64,000 bases of DNA, from NCBI GenBank assembly GCA_027575805.1, contig JANBPU010000047.1, forward strand, positions 1-64,000, in the 5' to 3' direction. The translations under genes were made by a program, and so were the position numbers. The first letter of the stretch is position 1; each line of letters opens with the position of its first letter. This document shows, piece by piece, positions 1-11,118 of the stretch. This DNA is from Mycoemilia scoparia. Lineage: Eukaryota; Kickxellomycota; Kickxellomycetes; Kickxellales; Kickxellaceae. Below the pieces are notes generated by a model. The model made no database searches. It had not been told where the DNA came from and was given only the letters and a program-made list of their open reading frames with translations.

Positions 1-50
1 AAATGTAAAATGAAGATTTTTAAAAAATTTAGAAATTCAAAAAAAAATTC

Positions 51-806
51 TCAAAACTTATGGGAGGTGATTGTACAGCAGCCTGTTTCCAAATCTTTGT
101 AACCCTCTGGAAGCAAATAAATTAACAATTCCGTCTGATTCCAGTTACATCCGAGCTTCAATGCGACCAACACACACACAACAAGGCAATAAAAATGGGA
201 GAGAAATATCACAATGTACATTAGAAAGCACTGCAACCGCATGTGGTAAAATGATTTGTCGACATACAACACGGCTTTGGCCGTTGGATGCTTGACCATG
301 GCCTCGTAAATGTAAAAGAACGGGTGAGAGGCTATACCTGCCAGGGGCCAGATTGCTACCTCGCACCATCGGCAAATCTTTTGCGAAATCTCGCGCTTTC
401 CCAGGATAAACGAGATGTGTATGTGAAGTGCAACGCTGGCAGCAGCAAACACAAACGCAGTCAGGCCAAAGATTCTTGTCCAGAGTAGGAACCGCAACGT
501 GGATTCAGGCATACTGGTGTTGGCCTTATACCCAATTATCAGCTCACCAATTACTTCGATAAGATTCGCAATGGCCATGCATGCCGATAGTCTAACAGAG
601 AGCCTGTTTTTAATTTCTGGGTGCAAGATAACGCTAATGGTGATCAGTACAGCCACTGCGCTTAGGCACAGAACACTTAGGTCAAACCTATGCACGATGG
701 CTGTGATGGGATGCTCTTTGAGGTAAACTACCCGATAGACCATCCCATTTTTAAGCACACCAGTCTGATGCTGTAGCATCTCGGCAAGCCTGGGGAGCTC
801 ATACAT
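51..806 (-). CDS. 7TM receptor-like protein, truncated or continuing beyond the window
   Basis: A 251-codon ORF with five clear hydrophobic spans (roughly residues 42-62, 70-92, 107-132, 145-162, 190-216). It aligns without gaps to the N-terminal half of the complete 7TM protein at 13480-14976: both share the pattern of short N-terminus, LRxxLWxRxFG before TM3, HLHL/HIHI at the end of TM3, and an LPEG/FPEG site just after TM5. The reading frame stops about 20 residues after TM5, where the paralogue has its long third intracellular loop and then TM6-TM7. A 42-base intron reading is possible at 107-148 (GTAACT...TTCCAG on the minus strand) but splicing it creates a stop. The gene may therefore be a 5-TM truncation, or its remaining exons may lie left of position 1. 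The upstream ATG at 806 matches the paralogue's start. The ligand is unknown. Confidence 0.55.
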   Translation of the reverse strand: MYELPRLAEMLQHQTGVLKNGMVYRVVYLKEHPITAIVHRFDLSVLCLSAVAVLITISVILHPEIKNRLSVRLSACMAIANLIEVIGELIIGYKANTSMPESTLRFLLWTRIFGLTAFVFAAASVALHIHISFILGKREISQKICRWCEVAIWPLAGIASHPFFYIYEAMVKHPTAKAVLYVDKSFYHMRLQCFLMYIVIFLSHFYCLVVCVLVALKLGCNWNQTELLIYLLPEGYKDLETGCCTITSHKF

Positions 807-2776
807 ATTATGTTATCACTGAGTCAGCAGCCAGCTTTTAGAGTATTTGTCTTTAAAGGAGTGCTTTAGCTAGACACAAAAGCGAGATGAATTCAAAGAA
901 AGCAAGAGTCAAATGTACTACTTGGCCAGCAGCAAAGGAGCTGGGCTACCAGGACCTGAATTATAAAGAAACTGAAAAGATTCCCTTGGCTAAAGGACGT
1001 TGAGCTTTGGGGTCTACCTGGCTGCAACAAGAGTAGCCAGCCCCATCACAATATATGTGTGTGTGCGTGTGGCGACAACAGGGTTAACATTAAAGAGCTC
1101 GAGAGTAATTGTTTCATCCTTTGAGCACCCTTATCGCCGGTCTATTTTTAATGCAACAAAAAGGTGTGGAAAGATAAAACATCTGTTTAAGCGGATAAAT
1201 GTTTTGGGTCAGCATTTCGGGCTTATCCACACTACGCCATACCTTGAACTTCAAAGAAACACCAAGTGTGGCTCAGGCAATTGCAAAGGAAATAAATTGC
1301 GAACAATGCTGGCCATTATTTCCAAATTCTGCCTCATCTGGGTCCACTGTCAACGCACTGTGGTTGTAACAGCAACGGTGCTTGGTAGTCGCAGCAATTG
1401 TAGAGGCAACAGCAGAGGCAATGGCTGTGATATTGGAGCTGGCAGAGCAAACAATAAAGCCAATATTAGGGTGGTGCGCGACTTTCTGGGGGAGGAGTAG
1501 ATAATAATAAACTGTTTCACCAACAACCACGTTTGCAAAACACCTCAAAAGTTTACAGAAAAAGTCTAGTTTCACCACCATTGTTCTCTGGCCTGAGCTT
1601 TGTGTGGGAGCGGGTGGCCGTACAGTCAACACCATCAGACAAAAGCCCAAAGCAGCAGCACCATCAGCAAATTTGGTGCCGGAAAGAAAGTCCAAAATGT
1701 TCTATACAGAACATGATACCCGTTCTGGGAAAGATCTTTTAGGAAAATGTTGCGATGAGCCTGTCGTGGGGTATGACAAAAATTAGCAATCATGTACCAA
1801 AGGCAGCAGGCCAAGACAGGTCTTGAGCACAAACCTTGCTCGCCCACAGGCATCAAAGGCCCAGCAACAACGGCCACAATGTTTTTGGGCACAAAGGGCA
1901 TATCATGGCACCAATTAATAGTTTTGTCAGCAGCAGCGGAAGTGGAGAGCCGAGCTTTCAGTATCTATTTTCCAGGGAGGAAGAGGAAACGTGCAGCAAT
2001 TACTGGTTGTCGTGCCATCAGCAAGTCGAGAAATACTTCAAAACGATCCAGCGGTCGAGGCTAAAACAAAAAAGCCATGTCTTGTGTTTTGAGGGCCTCG
2101 GAGAAAGCCAGCAGAATAGACCATTGCGGACCAATAGAAGGAAACTCTTAACACTTGTGATTTAACAAACAGATCGACTGTTTGAGCCTGGTAGGCATGA
2201 GGCTATGACTTTGTGTTGTCAGTTGCTTAGTTTTGATACAAACTGTTCCGGCAGTTGCGCTCTATCACAGGTTTGGAGCGACTTTTGTTTGAGGTTTGAG
2301 GTGCATCTCCAGCCGCTGCTCTGTTGAGCCTGCTACTCCCTCTCCAAATACCCAGAAACAAATGTTTGTTAGCCAGCCCAGCGCGCATTGCCAGTTGTGG
2401 CTTCAGTTGATCGTGATGGACACCATACTACTCACTTTCGGCCAATACAAATTGCACCGCAACCCGGACTCACCATACAAAACCCGAGCACAGCAACGGC
2501 ACCACATCTCGCTCTAGCCATTTTAACTGTGTTCATTTTCCTCAACTGGATCTCCTGCTATATCATCACCACTGGTTCTCTATCTCTCGCATTTCCATAA
2601 CTCACAGCTTTGAATATTTCTTTAATTTTTCGTTTTATTTTCCGCCTTTTGTATTTCTGCAGGGCCATACTCCATACACTTCCCCCTGCAACAAGAAAGG
2701 ATACCAGTGTGGTGCTTTATTACTACTACCATTATTATTATTATTATTATCATTATCGGTAATACTAAGCAAAATC
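807..2776. other. Intergenic stretch between divergent receptor-like ORF and Zn2Cys6 gene
   Basis: Nearly 2 kb with no ORF I can defend. The ORFs here (up to 166 codons on plus, 140 on minus around 1000-1700) overlap each other on opposite strands and have no recognisable domain. The last ~450 bases become pyrimidine-rich with CT tracts, as also seen before the myosin gene, and end with an ATT microsatellite at about 2729-2750, 25 bases from the start codon. It probably holds two divergent promoters and a long 5' leader for the transcription factor. Confidence 0.5.
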
Positions 2777-5700
2777 ATGAACAAAGGCACTTCTCCAGGA
2801 GGCCGCCGGCATTTGCAGCCTAGTTCCGGTGCAATACCAAACTTCTACCCGTCATTCGGACATTCAGCCCAGACAGCATTTGGCCGTGCCCTTAGTGCCA
2901 ATTCCAGGGCCTCCAACTCCACAAGCCCTAACCCACCTACAAGCAACATAGGCAACAGTAACAGCAGCAATATTCTAGGCCCAAACACCACTTTTCCTGT
3001 ACATAGCGTTTCTGCTTCTAGCAATAGTACTGGGAATACGCATAATACAGATGATGACCGGCGCTACTACAACCTTAGTCCTGGCCAAAACTACTATCAT
3101 CCCCAGCACCAAAGTCGCCATAGTCAACAGCACCATCACCACCAGCAGCAGCAGCAGCATCATCATGGACTAGCACCAGTATCCCCGCTAGGCTATTCAA
3201 ATCAATCTTCGATCGCTAGAACACCTTATTCTGATACTAATGCGGCAAGCAGATCTCCCATAAATAGCAATAACAATAATAGCAGCCATAACACGCATCC
3301 ACCCAGACCGCAATATCATTATCATGACTCTGGACGACACAAGCAGCCACCCCCAGTACCGGTTCAGCCGCCAATGCCAATGACTAGCAACACACAACTT
3401 GGTTACCCCTATCGCTCACCAGGAGCTCACACCCCTACCGAAGGGCATGGTGGAGGCAGTACTTTTGGAAACGACCCCAGCTTGAACAGCGGAAACTCTA
3501 ATAACAGCTCCAACAACAGTAAACGCCATAGAGTTTCTAGGGCTTGCGATGCTTGTCGTCGAAAGAAAGTCAAATGCGATGCCCAGCACCCACGGTGTAA
3601 TAACTGCGTAGCGCTCGACCTTGAATGCACTTATCTAGACGCCGCAAAGAAGCGCGGTCCACCAAAAGGGTATATCGAAACCATTGAAAATAAACTCAAG
3701 CAACTCAAGCTGTTGATTACAGAGTTGGCCAAAAATGATGCAAAGTCGGCTGATCTAATGGCTCAATTGGCTGAACAGTTGGATCGAGAAAAAAATTCAG
3801 CAAATACTAGAATGGACTCCGCAGCTAGTAACAATAAAGATGTATTGACTTCGACACCTGGAATAGGAGTCTCGTTTATCAAATTGCTAGATGAAATGAA
3901 TGTCCGTGAAATTTCCGAACGGTATAGGGCTCAAGGTGGCGGTGCTGGCAACAGCAGCAACAATAACAAAAAAGATGATAATGGCGTTGATGATGATGAT
4001 GATGCTGACGAAAAAAGCAGTAATGAGGGACGAAGGAATTCTACAGCACCTGGCGTCATGGCGAGACCACATGACGATGAGGACTCGGATAATGCATACT
4101 CACATAGTTGGACAGATCGAGAATCAGGTCATTTGACGGTAGACGAGACAGGGTCTATGAGATACTTGGGTGATGCCAGTGGACTTTTTATGTTTACCCA
4201 GAACATGCCAAGCTCTCCTAATGACCCTAGACTCAAGCAATCCCGAGGCCTTGCCAAGCACTGGCCACCCATTGGTCGTAGAAAGACTTCGACTAATTCC
4301 CTAAAAAATTTTGTTGCTTCTCAGCAGCAACAGACGCAGAAATCGCCATGTTCACAGTCACCACCATCAAGACAAAGCCCGCCTAGCAGCGGTGCTGGTG
4401 GAAATGGATATGGCAACAAGTTGACTGTTCCAAGCACTTCTTCGTCCTTAATACAGCATAACCATGGGTCCCAATCTCCTATAATTATACGGCGAAAATC
4501 TAGCGCCTTTGGTATAGATGCCAATGGAATACCTAGACAAATGCCGCTTCCTGGAAAAATACCCATGCCCTCGCCAGAAGAGGCTGGAAGGCTCTTGCGT
4601 ATCTATTTCCGCTTCATCCACCCGTTCTTGCCCCTATTCAATCGTAACACTCTGATATCTAGAACCCTATGTCGCAGTGCACCGTTATCTCCAGCTCTAA
4701 TGTCTGCCATCTATGCAGCAGCATCGCTTTACGATAGGAACTCTGATGGAAGTAATGCATTGAGCATTAAAATCCACTTCCAAAGAGCCCGCTCATATAT
4801 CGAAGATGATCCGTTACCCACTCAACTAACATCGATACATGCTCTCTTGTTGATGGCAGTGTATGGGCAAGGTACCATGTCAACCACAGCCTGGATGTAT
4901 ACCGGAATGGCGATAAGAAAGGCCTATGACCTTGGTTTGCACAGAGACCCTACTAGGTGGGCTTCAACATCTGTTTCAGGTACCCAGATTATGACAGAGG
5001 CCGAGCGAGCTGCAAGAACACGAACTTGGTGGGGATGCTTCATTGTTGATCGGCTAATTAGCGCAGCAATGGGCCGGCCAACAATGATTCACGACTTTAC
5101 ATTCGATACCATGTATCCAGTCGGCTATGGTGATATTGATGATGAGTTTATGATCGATCGGGCCCCGATACATATGATTGCTCAGGATAAAAATTCCCTG
5201 GATGCTTTGCTTAATAAGCCTATTGATGAAAAGGCCAAACAAAAATATACGCCACTACCTAGACTCAATCTACTTCAAGACAGACTCCAAGTTGATTCAA
5301 ATATAGCAATGAATGGTAATGTGAGCACTATTGACTTTGATGCTGATGATCTCCATGAAGATCTTGCCGCCACAACGACATACAGCAATGGAAAGAAAAG
5401 GTTAAGCTACGGCATTTATTATCTACAGTTATTGCACATATTGGGGCATGTTATCAACGACATTTACAAAAGTATTCCTCCCAAAGAATACTATAAAGTA
5501 TACTGTACTGAAAAAATACCCAACAGGATTGACACACTTGTCTATCTGGACAACTCGTTACGCATTTGGCGGAATTCACTACCTGAGGAGCTCAGATATA
5601 GTATTGAAGATGTTGTGAAGGAAAAGTTACCTAGGTGTGGGTTTGTTTTAAACATAAGTCTCATATACCATGTGACCACCATATTGCTACACAGACCATT

Positions 5701-7738
5701 TATTCCACGTTCCAATGTCGACAGTAGTGGCCTCAGCGTTCCATCTAGTCTTCACCATGACAATGACCCAGCCACATGTGCAACCAAGGGCATTTCTGAA
5801 AACATATCTGAGTCAGAAGACCATTCTATGATAGAATCACCTATAGGGATCAGGGGAATGGAATCACCAAGCAGCATTAATAGCCTTCCAGGGTCAACTT
5901 CCAGCTCAACACAAACACATTCTGCCTCACCATACGATTCACACGGTATCTGCACGGTGTCAGCCCAATTCATTAGCATGGCTTTGTCTTTGGTTACTAC
6001 CGAGACCACCAAGGATATTATGCCATTTACGACCTTTTACCAATTGACTGCTGGATCTTTCCATCTGAATAATGTCATCACCGGATCCCAGGGTTGGGTA
6101 GCTAGATTCTATTTAAATAAGACTGTGAAGATGATTGAAAAGTACCGTGAAAAGTGGGGACAGGCTCGTGGCGCATTGGCCTTGCTAGATGAGCTTATCG
6201 AGACACACAGAATTGATCTCGCTGAGGTTAGTCAAGATACTGAGACCATTTATGGAATTACATTGGATATGGCTGAACGAGTTGATAAACAAGCTCGCGA
6301 GTATAATGCCTCAAAGATCCACCACAAAAGAACACATTCCCGTACTTCTAGAACTACTGTTGGCAGTAAATTGTTTGGATCAAAGCGTACTATTAGTCAG
6401 GACCTGGAGGCAAACATGATGGCAAAGCCCAGACTTTTTTCACCATCATCTGGTAATCAAGCTCGTGTTTCCAACGATGAATCCTATCTGAGCCCAGAGC
6501 CAAAGAGAGTCAAGACGGAAAGCTTTGGTCTTGGTATCGAAAGTAGTACTCCTGGTGCTACGACTTATGAGGATGTTAGTAGACAAAAAGAGAATCTTGG
6601 TGCCCGTGCAGCCACATCACCGACATCAAAAATAAGTCAAATCAGCTCTTCTCCAGTAAGAAAGCAGCAGCATATTCTGTCAATTCAGAGTCAAGAACAG
6701 CAATCACACCAGAGTACGATTGCACATGAAATCAGTCTGAAGACTGGCGAGACACTTCCTCAAATCCTATCGGCACCACTGAGTGGCACAATGATACCAA
6801 GCTTGGATCTTTTTGGAAAGCAGCATCAAGGCTACCCTGGATCAAATTCCTCTACAGCTGGTATTCCAGAGAATTTGGTCGCTCCTGGTGGCAATGCAAC
6901 CAACATACCGTCCTTATCCTCCGCTGCTGCCACCGCCACCGCTTTACCTATGGCTGATAGTCAGGCCCAAAGATCCGGAGTATATCAACAGACAGGACAG
7001 CAGCCACAGATTCAAATCACACCAGCTGAGGATATGACAGCCAATGGTGGTGGATCTCATCAGCAACTATCAGCGCCATCTCTACCCTCACAGGTATTTG
7101 CATCACAAAACATACCAGCTCGCTTTGGACCAGTCCTTGACGGTAATATTCAAGCCTATTTGGCCCAGCAAGAATTCGACAGTGGCATTGGCCTAGAAGA
7201 CCCATCTACAGATGAGGTACTGGTTAATATGGCATTGGATCCCAACGCATTCAACACGATTTCTGCCGCCGATCTGTCTCAATTTGATTACTTGCCAGAG
7301 TATTTATTTGGTAATATGGCTGGAACTGCTGATAATACAGTGCCAAACAATGCTGGTGCTGGAGTTACCGCACCCAATACGTCAGCATATCTTGCAGGCG
7401 ATCAATTTTCCAGACAACCTGCTACTGGTGGTATGCAATATGGCGAAAATAAAGCTATGCCTACAAATGTCCCTGCCAATATTCCATCATGTACGGGAAT
7501 AACAAACTACACGATTAGTTCGACTACTAGTGGTACTACAATACAAGGGCAGATGATTCCATCCAACAGTAATAACAATATTGGTGCTTCGCCAGGAGCT
7601 CCCAACCAAGTTAACTTGGATCCTGGAAATGCTGGACCATCCCCTCAGAATGACAATAATGCCACACCATTATCGATGCAAGAGATACAATGGGGTAGTT
7701 ATATGGACCAAGTAATGAGAATGTTTGGCCACGCATAA
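2777..7738 (+). CDS. Zn2Cys6 fungal transcription factor with middle homology domain
   Basis: A single 1653-codon ORF without introns. A canonical binuclear zinc cluster lies at residues 257-284 with spacing C-x2-C-x6-C-x6-C-x2-C-x6-C (C257, C260, C267, C274, C277, C284). It is followed by a basic linker containing KKRGPPKGY and a short coiled coil (about 300-340), the order used by DNA-binding Gal4-type factors. A fungal-specific regulatory domain runs from about residue 596 (IYFRFIHPFLPLFN) through GRPTMIHDF near 770 and on to about 1130. The N-terminal 250 residues are Ser/Asn/His/Gln-rich and the last 450 are Gln/Ser/Pro-rich, typical of activation regions. An acidic Asp run lies near residue 410. 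The RGPPKGY linker recalls glucose/carbon-responsive factors of the Rgt1 type, but I cannot assign a target. It acts in the nucleus. The length is large for the family. Confidence 0.93.
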   Translation: MNKGTSPGGRRHLQPSSGAIPNFYPSFGHSAQTAFGRALSANSRASNSTSPNPPTSNIGNSNSSNILGPNTTFPVHSVSASSNSTGNTHNTDDDRRYYNLSPGQNYYHPQHQSRHSQQHHHHQQQQQHHHGLAPVSPLGYSNQSSIARTPYSDTNAASRSPINSNNNNSSHNTHPPRPQYHYHDSGRHKQPPPVPVQPPMPMTSNTQLGYPYRSPGAHTPTEGHGGGSTFGNDPSLNSGNSNNSSNNSKRHRVSRACDACRRKKVKCDAQHPRCNNCVALDLECTYLDAAKKRGPPKGYIETIENKLKQLKLLITELAKNDAKSADLMAQLAEQLDREKNSANTRMDSAASNNKDVLTSTPGIGVSFIKLLDEMNVREISERYRAQGGGAGNSSNNNKKDDNGVDDDDDADEKSSNEGRRNSTAPGVMARPHDDEDSDNAYSHSWTDRESGHLTVDETGSMRYLGDASGLFMFTQNMPSSPNDPRLKQSRGLAKHWPPIGRRKTSTNSLKNFVASQQQQTQKSPCSQSPPSRQSPPSSGAGGNGYGNKLTVPSTSSSLIQHNHGSQSPIIIRRKSSAFGIDANGIPRQMPLPGKIPMPSPEEAGRLLRIYFRFIHPFLPLFNRNTLISRTLCRSAPLSPALMSAIYAAASLYDRNSDGSNALSIKIHFQRARSYIEDDPLPTQLTSIHALLLMAVYGQGTMSTTAWMYTGMAIRKAYDLGLHRDPTRWASTSVSGTQIMTEAERAARTRTWWGCFIVDRLISAAMGRPTMIHDFTFDTMYPVGYGDIDDEFMIDRAPIHMIAQDKNSLDALLNKPIDEKAKQKYTPLPRLNLLQDRLQVDSNIAMNGNVSTIDFDADDLHEDLAATTTYSNGKKRLSYGIYYLQLLHILGHVINDIYKSIPPKEYYKVYCTEKIPNRIDTLVYLDNSLRIWRNSLPEELRYSIEDVVKEKLPRCGFVLNISLIYHVTTILLHRPFIPRSNVDSSGLSVPSSLHHDNDPATCATKGISENISESEDHSMIESPIGIRGMESPSSINSLPGSTSSSTQTHSASPYDSHGICTVSAQFISMALSLVTTETTKDIMPFTTFYQLTAGSFHLNNVITGSQGWVARFYLNKTVKMIEKYREKWGQARGALALLDELIETHRIDLAEVSQDTETIYGITLDMAERVDKQAREYNASKIHHKRTHSRTSRTTVGSKLFGSKRTISQDLEANMMAKPRLFSPSSGNQARVSNDESYLSPEPKRVKTESFGLGIESSTPGATTYEDVSRQKENLGARAATSPTSKISQISSSPVRKQQHILSIQSQEQQSHQSTIAHEISLKTGETLPQILSAPLSGTMIPSLDLFGKQHQGYPGSNSSTAGIPENLVAPGGNATNIPSLSSAAATATALPMADSQAQRSGVYQQTGQQPQIQITPAEDMTANGGGSHQQLSAPSLPSQVFASQNIPARFGPVLDGNIQAYLAQQEFDSGIGLEDPSTDEVLVNMALDPNAFNTISAADLSQFDYLPEYLFGNMAGTADNTVPNNAGAGVTAPNTSAYLAGDQFSRQPATGGMQYGENKAMPTNVPANIPSCTGITNYTISSTTSGTTIQGQMIPSNSNNNIGASPGAPNQVNLDPGNAGPSPQNDNNATPLSMQEIQWGSYMDQVMRMFGHA

Positions 7739-8815
7739 ATGTCACAAGTCTCCTCCATCAATCATCACTACCAACACTTATTTCCCTCTCTCCTTGCTTT
7801 TTGTTATACTTTTATTTTCGCATTTACAACTTACACACACCTCGCAACCATCCATCCGATAGCAAAAAAGGCAAAACATACTTATTTGGAGCGGTATGAT
7901 TTTTCTATCCAAAATTTAAACTGTATATTTAAACCATTTTTACTAGTACATTTTTAGATAGAACTTCTTTTATAATACTAAAGCTTTGCGTTTTTTATTT
8001 TCTTTAATGATAACAAACTTTTCATATGATGAGAAATCAGTTGGAATCAACTATATAAGCGACTGTTTTTGAAGGGTGAAAGTTTACTAGTAAAACTGGA
8101 CATCCATTTGGCTGTGATTGCCCCTATAATCATTGGTCACCAAAAGTCACCCTTCGAAAATTATGATCCATATGTTGACCTGCTTGAGGATGATACTGGT
8201 GTAAAACAATAATGTTGAGATAATTTTTACACTGCTTTCTGAGTAATTGTTGTGGAATAAAGTATGGCCGCAAAGCAAAAGACTGAGATAGAATCACTTG
8301 GCTTGCTCAGCCAAGTATATCAGGGAGTTAGGAGAATGAGAGTATTATAGAGAACAGTTCTCTGTGTCAGTAATAAGTAAGGACCATCAGAGCTATGCCT
8401 AGCTATTGAAACATTGCTCTATTTGTCTCTGCTTTCGTATGCACAGCACGGACTGTGCTCTCAGAGACGTTGACTAGTTTGTACTGGATATAATAGTTCC
8501 TTGCTGTCAAATGCCCCTTAGTAATTTGTGATCAAGTAATCGAACTCTTTGGTAACCAAGAGTCATTTAAACGGATGCAGATCGCTAGTGAACAAAAGTG
8601 GCCTGAGAACATTACAAACCTTTGAGACAAATGTTCATGTAAATCAATACGAATCCAAGTTTATCTAATTATTGATTATTATATAAGAGTCGATGAACTT
8701 GTTGTATGGTTTGCTTTACACCGTGTTATTTATAACAAACCAATAGCTAAACAAACCAATCTTTCGATTTTAGATTTTAATAGATACTTCAGCAGCAAAA
8801 TATACAAACATCGGT
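7739..8815. other. Intergenic region with one family 1 element
   Basis: The 3' flank of the transcription factor gene is T/C-rich. A family 1 inverted-repeat element sits at 8056-8170. Just left of it, bases 8026-8050 resemble the left end of family 2, so this may be an older family 2 end cut by the family 1 insertion. I see no gene in 8171-8815. Confidence 0.5.
8056..8170 (-). mobile_element. Family 1 MITE-like element, copy A
   Basis: 115 bp with imperfect terminal inverted repeats (left TAAGCGACTGTTTTTGAAGG, right ending CTTCGAAAATTATGATCCA). TA lies directly outside both ends. The internal sequence is the reverse complement of copies at 38625 and 38991. Confidence 0.85.
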
Positions 8816-9440
8816 ATGGGAATTACATATTCATTGTTTAAAATCAAATATTTACTGTGCTCCAAGGAAAATATCCTTGGTAATGACGTTTATCTGGAAA
8901 ACTTTCGACACCATGTCATCTTAAAAACTGAAGGAGGAGATCTAGTTCCGTTATATGGAGATAACTTTGAATCAGAGTTGATCAAAATGGTAAGTCATCC
9001 TGTAATAACATCATACTACATGGTCAAATTCCACAAGATTTTAGGCAAGATTTGGTATTAAGAATTGCATACGAAATGGTTGGTCATTAGGCCAAAATCT
9101 AAAGACCCGCTATTTCTGTCTATTTCGCAATTGATCACAAGCAAAATCTCATCATATAATAATTTATATATCAATTCAACTAAATTACACTTTGTGGTTC
9201 TTTTAATTCATTATATAGTCTGGGTTAGATTCTGGAAAAGTCTATTGTAATTATTTGGGCATGAACGGCCGTATAATCAAAAAAGTTAAAGTTAACCACA
9301 ATGATATTTGCAATACCAAGGTTCCCTCTGGAAACGCCATTTCCAAGATATATTTTACTGTATCAGACGACTTTGCCAACGAAGTTGAAACAAAGTACTA
9401 TTATTTAACAAAAAGAAAATTTAATTTTAACTATTATTGA
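8816..9440 (+). CDS. Small two-exon protein (131 aa), local family member 1
   Basis: Exon 1 is 8816-8989, exon 2 is 9219-9440, and the intron 8990-9218 starts GTAAGT and ends TATATAG in phase 0. The 131-residue product has no recognised domain, no signal peptide and no membrane span. The intron contains a family 2 element (9021-9154). Exon 2 aligns with exon 2 of the gene at 10229-10711 (also 131 aa, phase-0 intron after codon 50). The shared part is a GxKxxxxYxxxxN stretch followed by a short beta-like strand around VPSGNAISKIYFTV versus IPNDSVEVKFLV. The similarity is judged by eye. The function is unknown. Confidence 0.5.
9021..9154 (-). mobile_element. Family 2 MITE-like element inside an intron
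   Basis: 134 bp. The left end TGGTCAAATTCCACAAG pairs with the right end CAAAATCTCATCA. TA follows the right end; CA precedes the left. It lies wholly within the intron 8990-9218 of the small gene. Confidence 0.75.
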
Positions 9441-9645
9441 AAATTGATGTCATTTTTGTACTATTATGCTTGTATAAATTACCTGTGAAAATGTTTTTAG
9501 CTTATTTTTACTTTTAAATCACTGAATACATGCACTCTGTTTAAACTATATATCATTCTATGCAATTCCTGTTTAACTACATGTCTATATCCAACCATTT
9601 TATTATAGTGAAAGCCATATTTGCGACAATAATACTGTAAACATG

Positions 9646-9784
9646 TGGTCAGATTTCACAAGATCTTGGGCAAAATGCCCCCCCCCCTCCAGAAATTTTG
9701 TATGAAATGGCTGGTGTTTAGGCCCAAATTTGATGGGGACTCACTTTAGTCTACAATACTTTGAATACAAGTGAAAATTCACCA
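9646..9784 (-). mobile_element. Family 2 MITE-like element next to a gene relic
   Basis: 139 bp. It begins TGGTCAGATTTCACAAG and ends CAAGTGAAAATTCACCA, with TA on the right. It contains a C8 run and a CT stretch near 9676. Its right end abuts the relic of the small gene family at 9785-9955. Confidence 0.75.
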
Positions 9785-9955
9785 TATGTTCAACGTGATT
9801 TAGCAACGCTTTTCTTTATACAAACCAAGTTTGCAAAATGCAGAATTGAACCAGACAAAATATATGTTAAATTTATAAGCTGTATTACTAATCCTGTTAC
9901 TCAACTCAGCGTATTCTCAGCAAATTTCATCTCATCGATGGGTACCCAAAGGTAA
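9785..9955 (+). pseudogene. Relic of the local small-gene family, 5' part missing
   Basis: An open frame runs out of the family 2 element into this segment and encodes about 56 residues ending in TAA at 9953-9955. The stretch CRIEPDKIYVKFISC resembles exon 2 of the neighbours (NKIPNDSVEVKFLV in the gene at 10229; VPSGNAISKIYFTV in the gene at 8816). No start codon or first exon is visible, because the family 2 element occupies the position upstream. A GTAACA donor-like site overlaps the stop, so it might instead be an internal exon. Confidence 0.3.
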
Positions 9956-10228
9956 CAAATACATAACAAAAGAATGTGATTTTTCAACTCAAAAGATATA
10001 TCCTTGATTAAAGCAACATTTATATTGGAAAGATTATATGGGCATAGTATTAGAGTGAATTCATCATAATCTACTCAGCCGTGCCATCCCTTGGTTAAAA
10101 ATACCAAATTACTATAGTTACAGATGTCTATCATATATATTACCAGGCGCTAGCAACCACAATAAATTTACTTTTTCATACCCAAATCTCAAACGCTTGT
10201 AGTTTAGTATTATAACTGCTTCTTTATC

Positions 10229-10711
10229 ATGCCACATGCCACTTCACAAAGCAATACAGCAACAACGCTGCTCAATTTTGTAAGTGACAATAATTCTCCG
10301 GACTTTACGATTGGTATTCCAGGATCTGGTGTGTTTTATATAAAATGTGACACGGCATTAGATGATATTTTATCCAGGGTAAGCTGCTGATTGAACACAT
10401 TAATTTAATACTAATGGTCTATGTTGGCAGAGAATATTAATTGCGTTTTTCTTTCTTCTTGACAGTATTCAAACCCAGAAGGTGTAAAACTGGTGCTAAG
10501 CTACGTTCTAGATAACAACACCGAGATCAGGGAAATTAGAAGTAATGAATGGGTTTATAATGTCAGAAATAAAATTCCTAATGATTCAGTGGAAGTAAAA
10601 TTTTTGGTACAAAGCGAAATCAGTAACGAAGATCTTTCCCTCGATATAATTCCACTGTTTAGAGGAGATGCAGAACATTGTTATCGACGCTTCCCAGGAG
10701 CTTTCAAATAA
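10229..10711 (+). CDS. Small two-exon protein (131 aa), local family member 2
   Basis: Exon 1 is 10229-10378 and exon 2 is 10466-10711. The intron 10379-10465 (87 bases) has a GTAAGC donor and a pyrimidine tract ending TTCTTGACAG, in phase 0. The frame upstream of the ATG is closed by TAG at 10205-10207, supporting this start. The product is 131 residues, mildly acidic, with no recognised domain. It is the same length as the gene at 8816 and shares its intron phase and a weakly similar second exon, so I treat the two as tandem paralogues. The function is unknown. Confidence 0.55.
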
Positions 10712-10949
10712 TATTGTAGAAACAGGCTAGACTTCACTTAATCATAATATTGTAAATATTTTTTGATGTTTAAATTTAAATACACTAAATGTTTCACATA
10801 ATCATATTCGGTGATAGCATTATAGAACAGCTAGACTTGATTTGCAATGTGGATTAACTCAATTCTATGGCCGATAAAATTGAGGTTATTTAATGATCTT
10901 CAATATTAAGCTATTCTTTTTGAATTTTCACTTTCTTTGACTCTCTATT

Positions 10950-11080
10950 TGATGAGATTTCAGTTGGGATCGAATGCGTGGTAAAGAGACATGGATCGCT
11001 ATATTTTGCCTCAACTACCAGTCATTTTGTATACAATTCCTGGGGGCCACTTTTGTTTAAGGCTGTATGAAACCTGACCA
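10950..11080 (+). mobile_element. Family 2 MITE-like element flanked by TT
   Basis: 131 bp, starting TGATGAGATTTCAGTTGGG and ending GTATGAAACCTGACCA. TT is found directly on both sides, not TA. Confidence 0.75.
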
Positions 11081-11118
11081 TTTAGGTAGAGTGAAAATTT
11101 AGCCACATATGTACTAAT

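Noticed and set aside
107..148. 42-base GTAACT...CAG segment in the left receptor ORF as an intron
   Set aside because: Splicing it creates an immediate stop, while the unspliced frame aligns without gaps to the paralogue.
1000..1700. Overlapping ORFs of 166 codons (plus) and 140 codons (minus)
   Set aside because: They overlap on opposite strands, show no domain, and have amino-acid composition typical of chance frames in a leader or promoter region.
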